A DNA stretch of 64,000 nt, taken from Woeseiaceae bacterium. GTDB lineage: Bacteria; Pseudomonadota; Gammaproteobacteria; Steroidobacterales; Woeseiaceae. A program made the position numbers and the translations under genes. The stretch lies in NCBI GenBank assembly GCA_028289545.1, contig JANQPG010000107.1, forward strand, positions 124,001 to 188,000. The letters run 5' to 3'. Of this stretch, positions 44,412-53,708 are shown in pieces; positions within the stretch are counted from its first letter, which is position 1, and each line of letters opens with the position of its first letter. The notes under the pieces were generated by a model. That model worked only from the letters and a program-made list of their open reading frames with translations. It was not told the DNA's origin and searched no databases.

Positions 44412-45494
44412 TCAGAACCGGCGGCTGATCGATAGCGCGCCAAAAAGCTGCGGATCGCGTTGTCCCTCGAATTCGTCCGACCGCCAATTGAGGGTGTAGG
44501 AAATGCGGGTCCTTCCGGCAGAGACCGAAAAGCCGGCACTGGCATCGATCACGACGGACTTCCGGTCTACGGAAGGACTGTCTTCGAAGCTGTTGCCGTC
44601 GAGAAAGATGTTGCGCGCCACGGCTCTCGCTTCGATGCCGGCGAAGGCGGACCAGCCGAGCCCGGATTCTTGCGGATAAAAGAAGCCGCTGCCGGGCAGG
44701 GCCGGGCGGACGCGTAAGGGCAAGGCCTGCAACGCATGCCGGTCCGGCAGAATCTGCCAGGTGAGCCCGGTGGATGCGTGCGTGTAGACGTTGCCGACGG
44801 TCACCCCTGTATGCGGCATGAACCGACTCCGGATGCCGCCAAGGCGCGCGCTGAAGCGTTCGGGCCAGCGTCGTTCCCAGGCGAAGGCCAGGCCCGGTTC
44901 GTTGTCGAGCTGCCGGTCCCATCCCTGCGGGTCTTCGGCATCGACGAGCTGGTGCACCGTGCTCTGCGTCCACTCGCCGAGCGCCGCCGGCCCGACCATA
45001 CCGACGGTCAGCTCGATGCTGTCGACGCGATCGCCGAGCGCGCGCGTGTAGCCGCGCGATGCGTAAAGAAATGCCGCGTACGGTCGGTCCTCGGGGTCCG
45101 GCTCGGACAGTGTGATGTCGTTCGGTGTGTAGAGGTTCTGGCCGATCGACACGAATGATGCGATCGGGCTTCCGGCATCGGACTTTCCGAACAGGCCCAT
45201 TATGCGCTCTGCAAATCGGGTCCCCGGTTTGCCGGGGTCCAGCCAGGTTGCGCGCACCCCACTCGTATAGTGTCGATCGCTTCCGCTGCCCAGTGAATCG
45301 TTCTCGACGGCCAGTGTGAAGTAGCGTGTGTCAGTAGACGGATCGAACGGCTGATCGGGCAGAGTGTCCTCGAAGCTGGGTTTTTGGGGCGCTGCGACGG
45401 CTGCTGTCATGTGCAGCAAGAACACCAGGAAGGTGACTGAGCGCTGGGTGATCCCGCAAGCACCACGCGCTTTTGCGACCACGCCGCCAGTCAC
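44412..45494 (-). CDS. lpxR: LpxR-family lipid A 3'-O-deacylase (DUF2219)
   Basis: Outer-membrane barrel enzyme family that removes the 3'-acyloxyacyl group of lipid A. The 360 residues include a signal peptide and the LpxR landmarks TLAVENDSLGSGSDRHYTSGVRATWL (with the Asn-Asp active-site pair), EDRPYAAFLYASRGYTR, a Gly/Asp-rich middle with WTQSTVHQLVDAEDPQGWDRQL, and a C-terminal strand ending FGALSISRRF. The GTG start overlaps the stop of the efflux outer-membrane gene (GTGA), so it is the last gene of the efflux operon. Confidence 0.88.
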   Translation of the reverse strand: MTGGVVAKARGACGITQRSVTFLVFLLHMTAAVAAPQKPSFEDTLPDQPFDPSTDTRYFTLAVENDSLGSGSDRHYTSGVRATWLDPGKPGTRFAERIMGLFGKSDAGSPIASFVSIGQNLYTPNDITLSEPDPEDRPYAAFLYASRGYTRALGDRVDSIELTVGMVGPAALGEWTQSTVHQLVDAEDPQGWDRQLDNEPGLAFAWERRWPERFSARLGGIRSRFMPHTGVTVGNVYTHASTGLTWQILPDRHALQALPLRVRPALPGSGFFYPQESGLGWSAFAGIEARAVARNIFLDGNSFEDSPSVDRKSVVIDASAGFSVSAGRTRISYTLNWRSDEFEGQRDPQLFGALSISRRF

Positions 45495-46942
45495 CCGCCG
45501 CGGCCGGCGGCCGTTAGCGCCGCCTCAGCGGTGGACCAGCCGCCGCCCAGTGCGCGATAGACGTTGATCGCGGCTACGATTTCCGCGCGTGCGGCAGCGG
45601 CAATGCTCGTTTCGAGTGCGAGTAGGCGCCGTTGCGCGTCCAGCAACGGGAACATGTCCTCGAGTTCGGCTTCGTAGCGCAGTCGCGCGAGCTCGAGTGC
45701 TCGTTGACGATCGTTGCGCGCAATCTCCAGGGTTGCACGCTCCCTGTTGGCAAACACGTAGCTCGCAAACGCCGCTTCGACATCGCCCAGCGCGGCAAGC
45801 ACGACACCATCGTATTCGGCGCGCAGCGCCTCGTACCGCGACTCGGCGGCGTCGACGAGTGCGCGGCGCCGGCCTCCGTCGAACAGCGGCCAACCCAAAA
45901 CGCCGGCGATGTCCCAGGTCTCGCCCGGACCCGAAAACAGATCGCTGAGATCCGTTGCCTGGCTGCCGAGGCCGCCGGTTAGACTGAAGCTCGGCAAACG
46001 CTCGGCAAGCTCGGCGCCAATGTCCGCCGAGGCCGCGGCGAGCCGGCGTTCCACGGCACGGACGTCCGGCCGACGCGCCAGGAGGTCACTTGCGAGTCCA
46101 ACCGGGATGCGCGGCGCTGCGAGTTCGTGTTCGCTGCGGGTTTTGAGACGCGCGATCGAATCGCCGGCCTCGCTGCCTACGAGCACTGCAACCCGGGCCG
46201 CCGCGGCATGTTCGGCGGCCTCGAAGTCGGCCTGGGCCGCTTGCAGTTCGGTGAGGTCCGCGCGTGCGCGCACCAGATCGAGTTCACCGGCCAGGTCGTT
46301 CTGATGCAGCAACTCGGCAAGCTCGAGTGTCTTCCGTGCGACCTCCGTGTTTTCTACGGCGAGCGCGTACTGATCCTGCGCGGTTCTCAGGTCTGCGTAA
46401 TTGAGCGTCAATTCGGACAGCACGACCAACAACACGTTGCGGCGCTCCTCGATCTCTGCGTCGAGTCGCGCGTCAGCCGCCTCGACGCGTCGGCGCAGTC
46501 GGCCGAAGAAATCCGGTTCCCAGGACGCTGACAGGCTTGTGTCGAACAGCGAAAACAGCACCGGCGCACCGGGCGGCAAGTTTCCCGCCTCGCTGAGATT
46601 GCTCCGCGACGCGGCGGCGCTTGCGTCGGCCGCAGGGCGCGTGTGGGCAAGTGCGACCCGCCGCATGGCCTGAGCCTCCGCCACGCGCGCCGTTGCGGCG
46701 CGAATGTCCGTGTTGGTGGCAATGGCCTCATCCACGAGCCCGGACAGGGTGGGGTCGTTGAAACGCTCCCACCATCGCTCGTCTATTGCCGCGTTCGCCG
46801 CGAGCATTGGGCTTTCATCGACAATGCCGGAAAACACGGCGTCGGCGGCAGTGTCCGGTTGTTGATAGTCAGGCCCGACGACACAGCCTGCCAGCAAGAC
46901 GACGGCGGCCAGTGTCGCAAGTGATATACGAACCTGTTTCAT
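45491..46942 (-). CDS. Efflux outer-membrane factor, NodT/OprM family lipoprotein
   Basis: A 483-residue outer-membrane channel subunit of a tripartite efflux pump. The lipobox VLLAGCVVGPDYQQP is typical of OprM/NodT proteins. Two repeats of coiled-coil helices follow, containing ADLTELQAAQADFEAAE and ARLRYEAELEDMFPLLDAQRRLLALE. It lies 25 bases after the pump gene and overlaps the lpxR start by four bases. Confidence 0.93.
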   Translation of the reverse strand: MKQVRISLATLAAVVLLAGCVVGPDYQQPDTAADAVFSGIVDESPMLAANAAIDERWWERFNDPTLSGLVDEAIATNTDIRAATARVAEAQAMRRVALAHTRPAADASAAASRSNLSEAGNLPPGAPVLFSLFDTSLSASWEPDFFGRLRRRVEAADARLDAEIEERRNVLLVVLSELTLNYADLRTAQDQYALAVENTEVARKTLELAELLHQNDLAGELDLVRARADLTELQAAQADFEAAEHAAAARVAVLVGSEAGDSIARLKTRSEHELAAPRIPVGLASDLLARRPDVRAVERRLAAASADIGAELAERLPSFSLTGGLGSQATDLSDLFSGPGETWDIAGVLGWPLFDGGRRRALVDAAESRYEALRAEYDGVVLAALGDVEAAFASYVFANRERATLEIARNDRQRALELARLRYEAELEDMFPLLDAQRRLLALETSIAAAARAEIVAAINVYRALGGGWSTAEAALTAAGRGG

Positions 46943-46967
46943 GATCGGCTCCTCAATAATCCCGTGG

Positions 46968-49900
46968 TCATACTGTTGCCGGTGTTGCAGCAGCGCTCAG
47001 CTTCGCGCCTCGGACTCCGTCTTCGGCGATGCCGAAAAACAGGCAGTACAGCGCCGGCGCGACGCCAAGCGTCAACACCGTGCCCACCGCGAGGCCGAAT
47101 GCCATGATCGAGGCCATGCCGTAGAACAACACGTCTGCGCCCACGATCAGCGGAAGCAGGCCCACGATCGTCGTAATGGTGGTCATGAGGATCGGCCGCA
47201 GCCGGCGGACGCTGGCGCTGACGACGGCGTCGAGGTCGCCGAGTTTGCCTGTCCTTCGTTCGGTGTCGATCCGGTCTATCAGCACAATGGCGTTGTTGAC
47301 GATGATTCCGGCGAGGGCCAGCAGACCCAGGATCACGAGAAAACCAAATTCGGCCCGCATGACGTTCAGCCCGATGCCCACGCCGATCAAGACGAGAGGA
47401 ATCGTGAGCATGACGATCAGTGGTCGACGATAACCGTTGAACTGGGCGACAAGCAGCAGAACAACCATGCCGAGGCAAAGAGGAAAACCGGCGAACAGGG
47501 CGGCCCGGCCGATCTGCGAGTCCTTGACGATGCCGTCGAACTCGATCCGGTGACCCGGCGCCATGGCGGCGTTCATCCGGTCGATTGCCGGCTTGAGTAT
47601 CGGCGCCATGTCTTCCGGCGTCACGGCGAGGTTTCTGGCCTCGACCGTGATCGCTCTCACCAGGTCTTCGCGGTGGATGACGTTGTAGCCCGTCTTCGTG
47701 TGTATCGAAGCCACCTGGCCGAGCGGCACCGAGTGCGCGGAACCCTGCGGGAAGACCGCTACCGACTCCAGACGGCCCGGCGCAGCCCGCTCGTCGCCCA
47801 CGGCGCGCGAGACGATCGGGAAGACTTCGTCGCGATCGCGGAACTCCGACACGGGGCGTCCCTCCACGAAGTTGGACAGCGACCGTGCAACGTCGGCTGA
47901 CGACACGCCGGCGCGCAGCGCACGCGCCTGATCGACGTCGATTTCGAGGCGCGTGACCGGATTGTGCCAGTTCGACCAGACGTCAATCGTACCCGCCATG
48001 TCGGTCAGCAGCCGTTCGACTTCGCCGGCCTGCTCGAACAGATAGTCGGCATCGGGGCCTTTCACCTGAATCTGGATGACGTTGGGATCTGACGGACCGA
48101 GGAACATACCTGACACGCGTGCTTCGACATCCGGCAGTTGGTTCCGGAAGTCCTCGCGAAGCCGGGGAATTGCGCGCGCTACGGCGTGGCGATCGTCGGC
48201 GTTGATCACCATGAAGCCGACATGCGGTGCCGGGTCGATGGGGGCGAGCGACAGCACAAACCGCGGTCCGCCGAAGCCCACGTAGGCAGCAACGTTGCCG
48301 AGTTCAGGATAACGCGCCTCGTCGTTGACAATCGACATCATGGTCTTCATTCGCGCATCGGTCGTGCGCGTGGTGACTCCGGAGGGCAGGTTGACGTACA
48401 CGAGCACCTGCGCGCGGTCGCTGTCGGGGAAGAACTTTGCCGGCACGGACTGTATCAGTAAGGCGCCGACCGGCAGCAGGGCGAACATGGCGACCAGAAA
48501 GCGCCGTCGCCGCTTGAGAATTCGGCGCAACAGCCGTTCGTAGCCGACTTCGATGACGCCGAAGAAGCCGGTGGAGCGTTTCGGAATCGCCGTCTTCGCG
48601 TGGAAAGGCGGTTTCAGGAAGAAATAGCACAGCGTCGGCGTGACGGTCATGGCAATCAGCCACGAGGCCGTCAGCGTGATCAGGATCACCAGCGAGATGT
48701 TGCGCGTGTATTCGCCTGCCGAGTGTTCGGCGAGCATGAGTGGAAGGAACACGAGGATGGTCGTCAGCGACGACGACAACAGCGGTACGGCGAGTTCGCT
48801 GCCCGTTTCGGTGAGCGCGCGGTTGCGGTCAGCGTGCTCGGCGAGCTGCCGCTTGAAGTTCTCGGCAATGACGATGCCGTTGTCGACCAGCAGGCCCAGA
48901 GCGATCACCAGCGTGGCAAGGCTCATGCGCTCGATGTTCATGCCCGTCACGCCCATGATCGCAAGCGTTGCCAGCATGACGGCGGGCACGATGGAGCCCA
49001 CGATTAGCCCCGTGCGTACGCCGAGGAACAGGACCACAACGCCCAGGACGATCGCGAGCGTCTGCAGCACGTTGAACGACACGCCGTAGACCGCTTTCTC
49101 CACCTGATCCGCCTGCCAGGTCACGATGTCGAGGTCGAGCCCGACGGGCAGCGATGCCTGAAGTTCGTCAATGACGGCGCGAGCCCGCTCCGAATAGTTG
49201 AGGACACTCTGCTCAGGCTGCATCACCAGCGACAGCACAACGGCTTCGGCGCCGTTGAAGTAGGCCCGTCGCGGCGCCGGATCGGCAAATCCGTGGCTGA
49301 CGCTGGCAATGTCGCGAAGGGCGATCAGCGAACCGCCGGCGGTGTCGCGGATGAGCAGGTTTTCGACGTCGGCAACCGATTTGAATTCGCCGCTCGGCAG
49401 CAGGGCGAAAGCACGATCGCCCGCGTCGAGCTGACCGCCGGGTATGAGCGTATTGCGCGAACGCAATGCCTCGGCGATGGCATCGGGTGAGATGCCCAAT
49501 TCGGCGATCCGCGTATTGTTGATCTCGACGTAAATCCGCTCTTCGACTGCGCCGACAATCTCGACCTTACGTGTGCCGGGAACGGTATTCAGCGTTTCTC
49601 GCGAGTGCTGCGCGAAGTCGTACAGTTCTTCAAGGCCGTAGTCGGTACCCGTCAGTGCGAGCGTTATGACGGCGACGTCGCCGAAGTTGTCGTTGATCCG
49701 CGGCGTGCTGGCGTCGTCCGGCAGTCGGGCGCCGGCTTCCTGCACGGCCTCTTCGAGTTCGTCCCAGACCTGATCGAGCTCGTCGAGTCGGTCATAGGCT
49801 TTGGCGTAAACAATCGACTGGCCGTCGGACGAGGTCGAGCGGATTTCCTCGACGCCGTTGACCGTCAGTATCGCCTCCTCGAGCGGCTTGGTGATGAGTT

Positions 49901-50081
49901 GTTCGATACGTTCGGCGGGCAGGCCAGGGTATGCGGTCGTCACGATGGCTTCGCGTATGGTGATCGACGGGTCTTCCCGAGCGGGCAGCGTGAAGTAGCT
50001 CACGGCGCCGTAGACCATGAGCCCAACCGTGAGTAGTAGCACCACCGGGCGGAATCGAAACGCGAGTTGAGTGAGATTCAT
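46968..50081 (-). CDS. RND multidrug efflux pump permease (AcrB-like)
   Basis: A 1037-residue inner-membrane proton antiporter that pumps amphiphilic compounds. The two-fold 12-helix plan with two large periplasmic loops is evident. In the fourth helix, where AcrB carries two adjacent aspartates, this protein reads GLLVDNGIVIAENF, so one Asp is replaced by Asn, as in some RND subgroups. The opening TLPAREDPSITIREAIVTTAYPGLPAE is characteristic of the AcrB group with this DN motif. The gene sits between the adaptor and outer-membrane factor genes. Confidence 0.95.
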   Translation of the reverse strand: MNLTQLAFRFRPVVLLLTVGLMVYGAVSYFTLPAREDPSITIREAIVTTAYPGLPAERIEQLITKPLEEAILTVNGVEEIRSTSSDGQSIVYAKAYDRLDELDQVWDELEEAVQEAGARLPDDASTPRINDNFGDVAVITLALTGTDYGLEELYDFAQHSRETLNTVPGTRKVEIVGAVEERIYVEINNTRIAELGISPDAIAEALRSRNTLIPGGQLDAGDRAFALLPSGEFKSVADVENLLIRDTAGGSLIALRDIASVSHGFADPAPRRAYFNGAEAVVLSLVMQPEQSVLNYSERARAVIDELQASLPVGLDLDIVTWQADQVEKAVYGVSFNVLQTLAIVLGVVVLFLGVRTGLIVGSIVPAVMLATLAIMGVTGMNIERMSLATLVIALGLLVDNGIVIAENFKRQLAEHADRNRALTETGSELAVPLLSSSLTTILVFLPLMLAEHSAGEYTRNISLVILITLTASWLIAMTVTPTLCYFFLKPPFHAKTAIPKRSTGFFGVIEVGYERLLRRILKRRRRFLVAMFALLPVGALLIQSVPAKFFPDSDRAQVLVYVNLPSGVTTRTTDARMKTMMSIVNDEARYPELGNVAAYVGFGGPRFVLSLAPIDPAPHVGFMVINADDRHAVARAIPRLREDFRNQLPDVEARVSGMFLGPSDPNVIQIQVKGPDADYLFEQAGEVERLLTDMAGTIDVWSNWHNPVTRLEIDVDQARALRAGVSSADVARSLSNFVEGRPVSEFRDRDEVFPIVSRAVGDERAAPGRLESVAVFPQGSAHSVPLGQVASIHTKTGYNVIHREDLVRAITVEARNLAVTPEDMAPILKPAIDRMNAAMAPGHRIEFDGIVKDSQIGRAALFAGFPLCLGMVVLLLVAQFNGYRRPLIVMLTIPLVLIGVGIGLNVMRAEFGFLVILGLLALAGIIVNNAIVLIDRIDTERRTGKLGDLDAVVSASVRRLRPILMTTITTIVGLLPLIVGADVLFYGMASIMAFGLAVGTVLTLGVAPALYCLFFGIAEDGVRGAKLSAAATPATV

Positions 50082-50090
50082 GGGTATGTC

Positions 50091-51245
50091 TCAGTGGTTG
50101 TAGCGGGCGAGATCGAGCCCCGGTCCTGCGACCCTGACCAGTTCGCCGTCGCGCAACAGGTCTGCACCCCGGACAACGATCGTGTCGCCGAGCGCCAGTC
50201 CTTCGACAATCTCGACACTCTCGTCGCCGAGCGCCCCGAGCCGAACGGCGCGTGCGGTGACATGGTGGGAGGTATCCGTACCGTCAACGACATAGACCGT
50301 CGCTCCGCGGTCACCCACGGGCACGTAGGCGGCCAGCGGAATACGTAGTGCTGCGTCGCCGGATTCGCCCGGAAACCGAGCCTCGACCGACTCTCCGGGA
50401 CGGAGCGTGGCTTCGGTACTGTCGATCTCGAGCGTGACGGGAAACAGTCCGGCACCGTTTGCCTCGGCGCCGATCTCGGTGATGCGCCCGGGTATTGCCG
50501 CCATCGTTGCGGGCCTGTGCACTTCCGCGCGCTGACCGACGGCAAGCTTTCCGCGGGTCGTTCCAGGCACGTGAACCACTGCTTCCAGTCCCGCCTCGCG
50601 ATCGATGAGCCTCAGGATTTGTCGGCCGGCCGGCAGCACCTCCGACGGTTCGGCCAGGCGGGCCGTTATCTCACCCTGGAACGGTGCCAGGAGACGAGTA
50701 TCGGCCAGCCGTTCCCGTGCGAGCTCAACGGCTGCAGTCAATGCTTCGACCTGTGCCGTAGCGCTGTCAAAGCCGGCTTTTGCCTGATCGATGGACGACT
50801 GCGAGACGGCACCCGTGCCCGCGAGCCCGACGCGCCGCTCGTAGCCGAGGCGCGCGTCGATCAGCATGGCTTTCGCGTTGGCGAGGTCGGCCTCGCGGGA
50901 AGCGAGATCGAGCCTGACGCTGCGGTCGTCGAGTTCGGCCAGGAGCTGGCCCTGCGTCACCGTGTCCCCGAGTTCGACGTGAATGGCGGTCACCAGCCCG
51001 CCGATTTCGAAGGCGAGGTCCGAGTGGTCCTTTGCCTGCAGCGAGCCCGCGAAGCGCGCGCCGGCGTCGTCCGTCGAGCGGACAGCATCGACCCAGACCG
51101 TTCGCGGCGAGGTGGTGTCGGGCGGTGGGTCGCCGGAGCAGGCGGTCAGCGCCATGGCCAGCACACCAATTGCCGCCGGCCCGGCCTGCCTTCGGGTACG
51201 AGCCTTGTTTTGCAAGCGACTGATAAAAATCAATTTTCCGAACAT
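50091..51245 (-). CDS. RND efflux periplasmic adaptor subunit (membrane-fusion lipoprotein)
   Basis: A 384-residue periplasmic adaptor that joins pump and outer-membrane channel. The lipobox LAMALTACSGDP anchors it to the inner membrane. The lipoyl half-motifs are visible (GLVTAIHVELGDTVTQGQLLAELDDR and LAPFQGEITARLAEPSEVLPAGRQILRLID), with an alpha-helical hairpin between them. ATG 51245 is chosen because the upstream extension is unlike any signal sequence and covers the probable TetR operator. It is the first gene of the operon. Confidence 0.93.
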   Translation of the reverse strand: MFGKLIFISRLQNKARTRRQAGPAAIGVLAMALTACSGDPPPDTTSPRTVWVDAVRSTDDAGARFAGSLQAKDHSDLAFEIGGLVTAIHVELGDTVTQGQLLAELDDRSVRLDLASREADLANAKAMLIDARLGYERRVGLAGTGAVSQSSIDQAKAGFDSATAQVEALTAAVELARERLADTRLLAPFQGEITARLAEPSEVLPAGRQILRLIDREAGLEAVVHVPGTTRGKLAVGQRAEVHRPATMAAIPGRITEIGAEANGAGLFPVTLEIDSTEATLRPGESVEARFPGESGDAALRIPLAAYVPVGDRGATVYVVDGTDTSHHVTARAVRLGALGDESVEIVEGLALGDTIVVRGADLLRDGELVRVAGPGLDLARYNH

Positions 51246-51313
51246 GATCCGCTCCTGTTGGCGGGCCCGAGTCGATGCGGATACAGCGCTGGACTCGGAC
51301 AGGGAATCGTTTA

Positions 51314-51352
51314 GAATGACTGCTCGGTCAGTATATGACTGACCGGTCATTC
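51314..51352. promoter_or_regulatory. TetR-type operator between the efflux operon and its regulator
   Basis: A 39-base dyad begins GAATGAC and ends GTCATTC. Its right half contains the perfect palindrome TGACCGGTCA (51340-51349), and the left half holds the partly matching TGCTCGGTCA. Paired TGAC/GTCA elements of this kind are usual binding sites of TetR/AcrR regulators. It lies 69 bases before the adaptor start and 132 bases before the regulator start, so it could control both. Confidence 0.75.
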
Positions 51353-51484
51353 ATTTCAAGACTCGTTTGGAACGAGACTTGAACAAAACGTCAAAACAGG
51401 GGAGAACACGCCCATGACAAGCGGTGACCGCGCAAGGCGCAGAGATACGGTCCAACAGGGCCGGCAATGGACGGAGATCACAAC

Positions 51485-52117
51485 ATGACTGCGCGCCCGG
51501 CGGAGCGTGACACCCTGTCACGGTCGCAACAACGGCGGCGCGACGACATTGTCGAGGCTGCCCTCAAGATTTTCGATCGTGATGGTTTTGAGGGTGCGCG
51601 CATCGACGATGTGGCCGCAGAGGCGGGGATTGCCAAAGGCACCGTTTATCTGTACTTCGAGAACAAGGAGGCGCTCTTCGAAGGTGTGGTACGCGACGTC
51701 GTCAAACCGGCGGTGGATGCGGTGGAGCGGACCGCGGAGAACGAACACATGAGCGCGTCCGAACGGCTAGAGGCCCAGGTGACATTGATCGGCGAGCGCC
51801 TCGGCAAAGGGTCGATGAAGATTCTGCTCAGACTGATGATTGCCGAGGGGCCGCGGCACGACAACCTGCGCGACTTCTATTTTCGCGAAGTGGTCGAACC
51901 GGGCATGGCCGCGATTCGGAAGAGCCTCGCCGACGGGGAAGCGAGCGGCGAATTCCGGCCCGGCACTGCGGATATTCACCCGCAGGTGCTCGCGGGTGCG
52001 CCCATGATGGGCGCCATCTGGCGCATCCTGTTTCAGGAGCTGGCGCCGCTCGATATCGACTCACTGCTGGACGATCACTTGCGCACCGTCCTGGCAGGGT
52101 TGCGGGATCGATCGTAG
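51485..52117 (+). CDS. TetR/AcrR-family transcriptional regulator
   Basis: A 210-residue repressor. The N-terminal helix-turn-helix reads RDDIVEAALKIFDRDGFEGARIDDVAAEAGIAKGTVYLYFENKEALFEGVV, a textbook TetR domain; the rest is the ligand-binding helical part. It is divergent from the efflux operon, with the operator between, so it most likely represses the pump until a substrate binds. ATG 51485 follows a GGAG sequence; an ATG at 51467 would add six residues. Confidence 0.92.
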   Translation: MTARPAERDTLSRSQQRRRDDIVEAALKIFDRDGFEGARIDDVAAEAGIAKGTVYLYFENKEALFEGVVRDVVKPAVDAVERTAENEHMSASERLEAQVTLIGERLGKGSMKILLRLMIAEGPRHDNLRDFYFREVVEPGMAAIRKSLADGEASGEFRPGTADIHPQVLAGAPMMGAIWRILFQELAPLDIDSLLDDHLRTVLAGLRDRS

Positions 52118-52172
52118 CGCGCGCGACGCCGTAAAGGCCTGGTACCTGACGTTCTGCGTTTGCAAAGGCCGA

Positions 52173-52739
52173 TCATCTCTTCGGCATCGTCCCGGGCCGC
52201 AGGTAGGCAAACATGTGCTGCACGTAATCGGCCTTGCCGAGTTCGATACCCCGGTTTCTCAAGATAGAGTACGCCGTGTTCAGGTGAAAGTAGAACTGCG
52301 CCAGCGCCCAGTCACGGGCGTATTGCTCACCGGTCATGTCGAAGATCATGCCGCTCGGCAGTTCGATCGAAACCGGTTGGGATGCAAACGTGTCGAGTTC
52401 GTCGGGCGCCAAATTCTTGAGAAACGACAGCGCCCGATCGATCTGTTTCTGAGCATCCGACAGCGAGCCGGGCTCTTCACCGGCGTTCTGACCCGAGCGC
52501 GCCAGCTCGTTGAGGTACTCGGGCAACGGCTCACCTTTGAGTCGGAACGACGCTTCCTGCGCCTGCAGGCAGGAGAAGCGCACCTGCGATGACAGCGGGT
52601 ACATGTCCGGCGCAAGCCGCGCGGACAGCAAGGTCTCGGCCTCGTTGTCCGGCAGTTGTTGTTGCGCTTTGTCGAGCCAGCCGGACAGTGCTTTGAGCAT
52701 GTGTGAGTAGGTAGGGACAAGCAGGTCCGTCAGGGACAT
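52173..52739 (-). CDS. DUF1993-family protein
   Basis: A 188-residue helical protein: MSLTDLLVPTYSHMLKALSGWLDKAQ, then ARLAPDMYPLSSQVRFSCLQAQEASFRL, and FYFHLNTAYSILRNRGIELGKADYVQHM at the end. This is the DUF1993 pattern, a DinB-like four-helix family with conserved histidines; function unknown, although a metal-dependent or thiol-related role is often suspected. It stands alone, converging on the TetR gene. Confidence 0.85.
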   Translation of the reverse strand: MSLTDLLVPTYSHMLKALSGWLDKAQQQLPDNEAETLLSARLAPDMYPLSSQVRFSCLQAQEASFRLKGEPLPEYLNELARSGQNAGEEPGSLSDAQKQIDRALSFLKNLAPDELDTFASQPVSIELPSGMIFDMTGEQYARDWALAQFYFHLNTAYSILRNRGIELGKADYVQHMFAYLRPGTMPKR

Positions 52740-52863
52740 GGCAGTGTTCTCCGGGTTGCTGGATGTGCTGTAGGTCGACGACAGGCTGCGAACGAGGCTT
52801 AAAATGAGGCGTTCGCGTACCTTGGCGTAGTGTACATGCTGTCGATTTGTTCCAATTACCTTT

Positions 52864-53694
52864 ATGACTCCTGAATTCCCGGCCCGCCTTCACGTCATCC
52901 TGGCACGCGAGAGTCACGACGCCGTCGTTTTCCGAAGAGGACCGTCCAAAGCCGTCTGCACGGTTCATTGGGATCGGAAGAAGGATACGTTTGAAGTCGG
53001 GCAGTGTTTAAAGGGCCGGATCTACGAGCGGCGCTCCGATCTCTCGCCCGATGGCAAATACCTGGTCTATTTTGCAATGAACGGCAAATGGAGTTCCGAA
53101 ACCGGCGGCTCCTGGACAGCCATATCCCGGACGCCGTATCTCAAGGCGCTTGCGTTGTTCGGAAAAGGCGACTGCTGGAACGGCGGCGGCTTGTTCACCG
53201 GCAAGCGGTGTTTCTGGCTCAACGACGGTTACGGCCATTCCGAGATGACCCGCAGCAGCGAGGTATCGCGTGACCTCGAATTCCAGCCCGGCGAGTATTA
53301 CGGCGGAGAGTGCACGGGTGTCTACTATGTTCGACTGCAGCGCGACGGCTGGCAGCTGAAGGAGCGGGGCGGCACAAGACTCGATAGCTGGACGATCTTC
53401 GAGAAGGCGCTACCGAAAGGCTGGATACTAAGGAAAACCGCGCACGAACAGGTGGGGGCTCCTCCGGGTAAAGGCTGTTACTGGGACGAGCACGAACTCG
53501 AGAATACGCAGTCCGGTGCGAAGCTCGAGTTTGGAGACTGGGAATGGGCGGAGCTGGACGGTAAGCAAATTGTTTATGCTGCCGGCGGCAGGCTGTTTCG
53601 TATTGCGCTCAAGAGTCGAACCGAGCTTGGCGAGTCAAAAGAGATCCATGACTTCAACGATATGCCCTTCGAGGAACTCATTGCGCCCTACTGA
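52864..53694 (+). CDS. Hypothetical protein, beta-strand-rich
   Basis: I do not recognise this 276-residue protein with certainty. It has repeated WD40-like or propeller-like strands (SPDGKYLVYFAMNGKWSSETGGSWTAISRTPYLKALALFGKGDCWNGGGLF), many tryptophans, and no signal peptide or catalytic motif. A bacterial family of this look is common near accessory genes, perhaps sensing or immunity-related. It opens the accessory stretch and precedes the next gene by only 14 bases. Confidence 0.6.
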   Translation: MTPEFPARLHVILARESHDAVVFRRGPSKAVCTVHWDRKKDTFEVGQCLKGRIYERRSDLSPDGKYLVYFAMNGKWSSETGGSWTAISRTPYLKALALFGKGDCWNGGGLFTGKRCFWLNDGYGHSEMTRSSEVSRDLEFQPGEYYGGECTGVYYVRLQRDGWQLKERGGTRLDSWTIFEKALPKGWILRKTAHEQVGAPPGKGCYWDEHELENTQSGAKLEFGDWEWAELDGKQIVYAAGGRLFRIALKSRTELGESKEIHDFNDMPFEELIAPY

Positions 53695-53708
53695 GGATAC
53701 TGAGACCG

